Source: Diphasiastrum complanatum (lineage: Eukaryota > Streptophyta > Lycopodiopsida > Lycopodiales > Lycopodiaceae). From it: DNA of 62,000 nucleotides. The stretch's first letter is position 1; the number at the start of each line of letters is the position of its first letter. The position numbers and the translations under genes are program-made. The notes under the pieces are model-generated. The model made no database searches, had not been told where the DNA came from, and worked only from the letters and a program-made list of their open reading frames with translations. Shown here piece by piece: positions 59,600 to 62,000 of this stretch. Location: NCBI GenBank assembly GCA_029204225.1, contig CM055110.1, forward strand, positions 2,653,349 through 2,715,348. The letters run 5' to 3'.

Positions 59600-60265
59600 T
59601 CCTCATCCATTGTTTATCCAGTTCTGTGGATTTTCCCGTGTCTTACAAAGTCTGCACATTTACAAGTGTTTTTACACTGTCTACAAAAATACACAGAGTT
59701 TGACAACAGTGTCGCATTTTTCGCCTGTCAGGAATCTTGTGTATAAATGAAGTGTCGCCTTTTTCGCATTTTTCGTCTGATAGGAATTAAGAGTAATAAT
59801 GTAGAGTCGCATTTCTCACTTTTTCCAAAGTGCCTCAAATGTTAAGGAAATGACTCTAACAAAGTGTGGGGCAACCCTAAATCAGATTTAAGGATACTAT
59901 CGGGTTTCTCGCAAAAACCCGACACTGTCGCCTATGGCAGTTTTAGTTCATTTCTGAGTGACAGTTTTGGTTCATTTATGCAGACAGACTGTTTACGACC
60001 AATTTTCACCGCTTATTAGCAATCAATTTCTGAACTGCTAGCGGACACCAGCCAACTGGCAATCGCATTTGACGACCTAATTGCTTAGTATAAATCAGTT
60101 GTTCATACATCTCATTATCAATGATCAAAATCTGAAATATTATTGTGAATTGTGAAGGGGTTGAGTGTTATTACTCGACGCTTCCTGCGCTCTTATCAAG
60201 CAAATCATTCACAATCAGAAAGTATTGTTGTTAGCTCTCTATCAAGCTTTCAAGCTTGAACTCTC
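59600..60265. other. Non-coding, partly repetitive, LTR-like
   Basis: Three loose repeats of GTCGCATTTTTCGCCTG-like sequence near 59710, 59752 and 59805. TGTGGGGCAACCCTAAATC at 59863 could be an LTR start. No pairing copy is in the window. Confidence 0.35.
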
Positions 60266-62000
60266 TTGAGCATTCTAGCTCAGTCTTTAGAGATTTATTT
60301 TAGAGTTGCTATTGCGCTACTACTTATCAGCAGAGCTGCTTATTATCAGACTTATTCTCAGTTACTCAGAGACAGCTTAGAGTGCGTTATCCCTCCTACT
60401 GCTCCGACTAACTCACCGGCCAGCAAACATGTACATGGCACTGCCTCATCCTCCCAAGTCCTCCTTTCACCTGCCAATGCATCGCCCCTCAATGTTCTAC
60501 AGCCACTTCTTATGCTTCCATCCCACCATCCACTATTGCCACCGCTTCTATTCCCATCGTCCCTATTCCTCCACCTTCCGCTATTGTTCTTGCTTCTTCT
60601 TCACCCTCCACCACCATCGCATCTTCTATCCCTCCTGCCTCTCTTACCTCTTCCGTTTCCACTCCAACCCTCATTATTAACCCTCAAGACTTTTAATTAT
60701 CACCCGACACCCTCTCTTGGCTCAACATGCTTCACATCTCACCTCCATCATCCCCTTCCATCCTTGATGCCACCCTTCAATTCCCTACTCTCCCACAAGT
60801 TGCTTCCTTTGAACAACCCATCCCAACGCCTCCTCACACCTCCGCCACTCCTCTCACTCCCCCTCCAAATTCATCTCATCAGATTGATGAGTCCGACACC
60901 GTTGGATGATGATACATTCAGACAAACAGAGTATGTCTCATCTCCTCACCGTGCTGATTCCACTGCACTGGAGGACATGGTAGAGCAAGAAAAGCTGATT
61001 GAAAATGACAATGATGACGTGCAAGTCATACAGGCAGCACCACACCAAGCTCCAACAATCAGTACCATACCGGCCGGGCCTACAGATGTCACGTCGGCGT
61101 ACCAAACCTTGGGTACTTTTATCCAGGTAGCATCCAAAACCTCACTGTCGAATAGTGGAATTGGCAACCAACAACACCCGGCTAAGAGTGGAACTCACTC
61201 AGCTCTAGCAAGACCTGTAGGTGAGCATACAATATGAGCAGACAAAAAAGGATCAAGTGCTGAAGCTGCAACAACTTGAAAAAGGACTTGAGTGTTACAT
61301 TAAAAACCTCTTCAAATCAGCAACCTACATGGGTCCAGGAGATACAGCAGCAAGCAGAGCAGCGGCTCGCCCCATTCCAGGACCAGCTACTCGTAATCGA
61401 TATAGAGAATCAGTGCCTGGGAGTGGAGGTACAGGCCCTACAACAAGAGAAGGCCAATTGGTTAGCCCAATCCATCCCTGCGAAGCGTCCTCTCACTCAA
61501 CATGAGATGGATTTTCTCATGAAGCAGGTGGAAGTGTATAGACAGACGTTTGGATGACTACCAAGCAACTTTCAATAACTACTGCCAAAGCGCACTCCAA
61601 GAATTGGCACAGGCAAAGGCAACTCTCAAGGATTGCCAGCACCACATGGCACAACAACCACAGCCGGCCCCGATGGTAATTCCAATGCCACCCGCATTTG
61701 AAGTTGCACCGGCCAGATCAAGGATCAAATGTAGCGGGGCCCAGTACACAAGACCAATGCCTCAATACCAGCCATGTCATAAACCAAAGCCAATGGCAAG
61801 CCGGGGAGAAACAACAAGCTTCCACCTCCCAGGGCTCTCACACCATATCTGCCAGTTGCGCCTTCTACAAACCAAAGACAGTGGAGAATGAAATCAATGA
61901 ACATCTCATCCGATATCCCCACGAATCCTCAAGTGATGGTGGGCAGATTTCATTCTCAGCCAAGGACATCAAGGGCAATGAGTCGGCATGCCTTCCAACA
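60266..62000 (+). pseudogene. Broken retroelement-like ORF: Ser/Pro-rich linker and Gln-rich coiled-coil segment, off window edge
   Basis: The sensible frame switches several times. From about 60499 a Ser/Pro/Ala-rich stretch (SYASIPPSTIATASIPIVPI) runs to TAA at 60694 and on to SSHQIDESDTVG at 60907. After a shift DDDTFRQTEYVSSP leads to an acidic, Gln/Thr-rich part ending at 61237. Another shift gives EIQQQAEQRLAPFQDQLLVI and KANWLAQSIPAKRPLTQHEM, then SALQELAQAKATLKDCQHHM (helical, coiled-coil-like), to about 61890 and probably on to 62000. It looks like a gag-type or accessory protein of a retroelement, but no diagnostic motif is seen. Confidence 0.4.

Noticed and set aside
60266-60900. 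Leu/Pro/His-rich long ORF (LLPPLLFPSSLFLHLPLLF)
   Set aside because: It is a shifted reading of a Ser/Pro/Ala-rich frame that looks more protein-like; probably not translated as such.

Overview
This is a stretch of a large, repeat-rich land-plant nuclear genome. The evidence is a split DEAD-box helicase gene with GT-AG introns, many Ty1-copia and Ty3-gypsy LTR retrotransposons primed by plant tRNAs, a CACTA-like transposase remnant, and long (CT)n/(GA)n tracts. The size, nesting and decay fit a fern, gymnosperm or other bulky plant genome, but the lineage cannot be fixed from the sequence alone.

Layout. 0.9-4.3 kb: six 3' exons of a chloroplast-type DEAD-box RNA helicase (RH39/RH50-like), the only convincing conserved host gene. 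5.9-12.2 kb: broken copia pieces (a collapsed gag-RT remnant, an RNase H tail, and one copia whose gag-protease half is inverted relative to its integrase half) plus microsatellites and an irregular tandem array. 13.8-14.4 kb: a TATA box, CT-rich leader and signal-peptide ORF that may be a small secreted cysteine-rich peptide gene. 15.0-25.1 kb: two gag-bearing, pol-less gypsy-type units in tandem between paired 1.2 kb LTRs, with a third divergent LTR between them; their leaders carry 24-bp and 18-bp minisatellites. 25.6-26.3 kb: a copia solo LTR.

28.5-31.3 kb: a broken multi-exon gene resembling a transposase-like family. 31.4-40.5 kb: three copia elements joined head-to-tail or truncated into one another. 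40.5-42.7 kb: the C-terminal part of a CACTA-like transposase followed by a cluster of TGCCACGCGTGGCA palindromes that look like transposase-binding subterminal repeats.

42.7-58.0 kb: a nested set. A gypsy element is split in its RNase H region by a copia unit arranged LTR-internal-LTR-internal. The second copia LTR is itself split by an intact-ended 6.1 kb gag-only gypsy-type element (50911-57007) with a perfect 5-bp duplication, CTTGA. That element has 150-bp leader repeats, three zinc-knuckle-like motifs in its gag, and covarying stem-loop modules in its LTRs. 58-62 kb: an antisense gypsy scrap, a promoter-like stretch, and broken Ser/Pro-rich and coiled-coil-like ORFs that run off the window.

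Most stops in the old coding frames are TAG, TAA or TGA where CAG, CAA or CGA would be expected, as cytosine methylation and deamination produce. The most unusual material is the family of gag-only elements: a shared 3' motif, different minisatellite leaders, an uncharacterised second ORF, and tandem LTR hairpins with compensatory changes.
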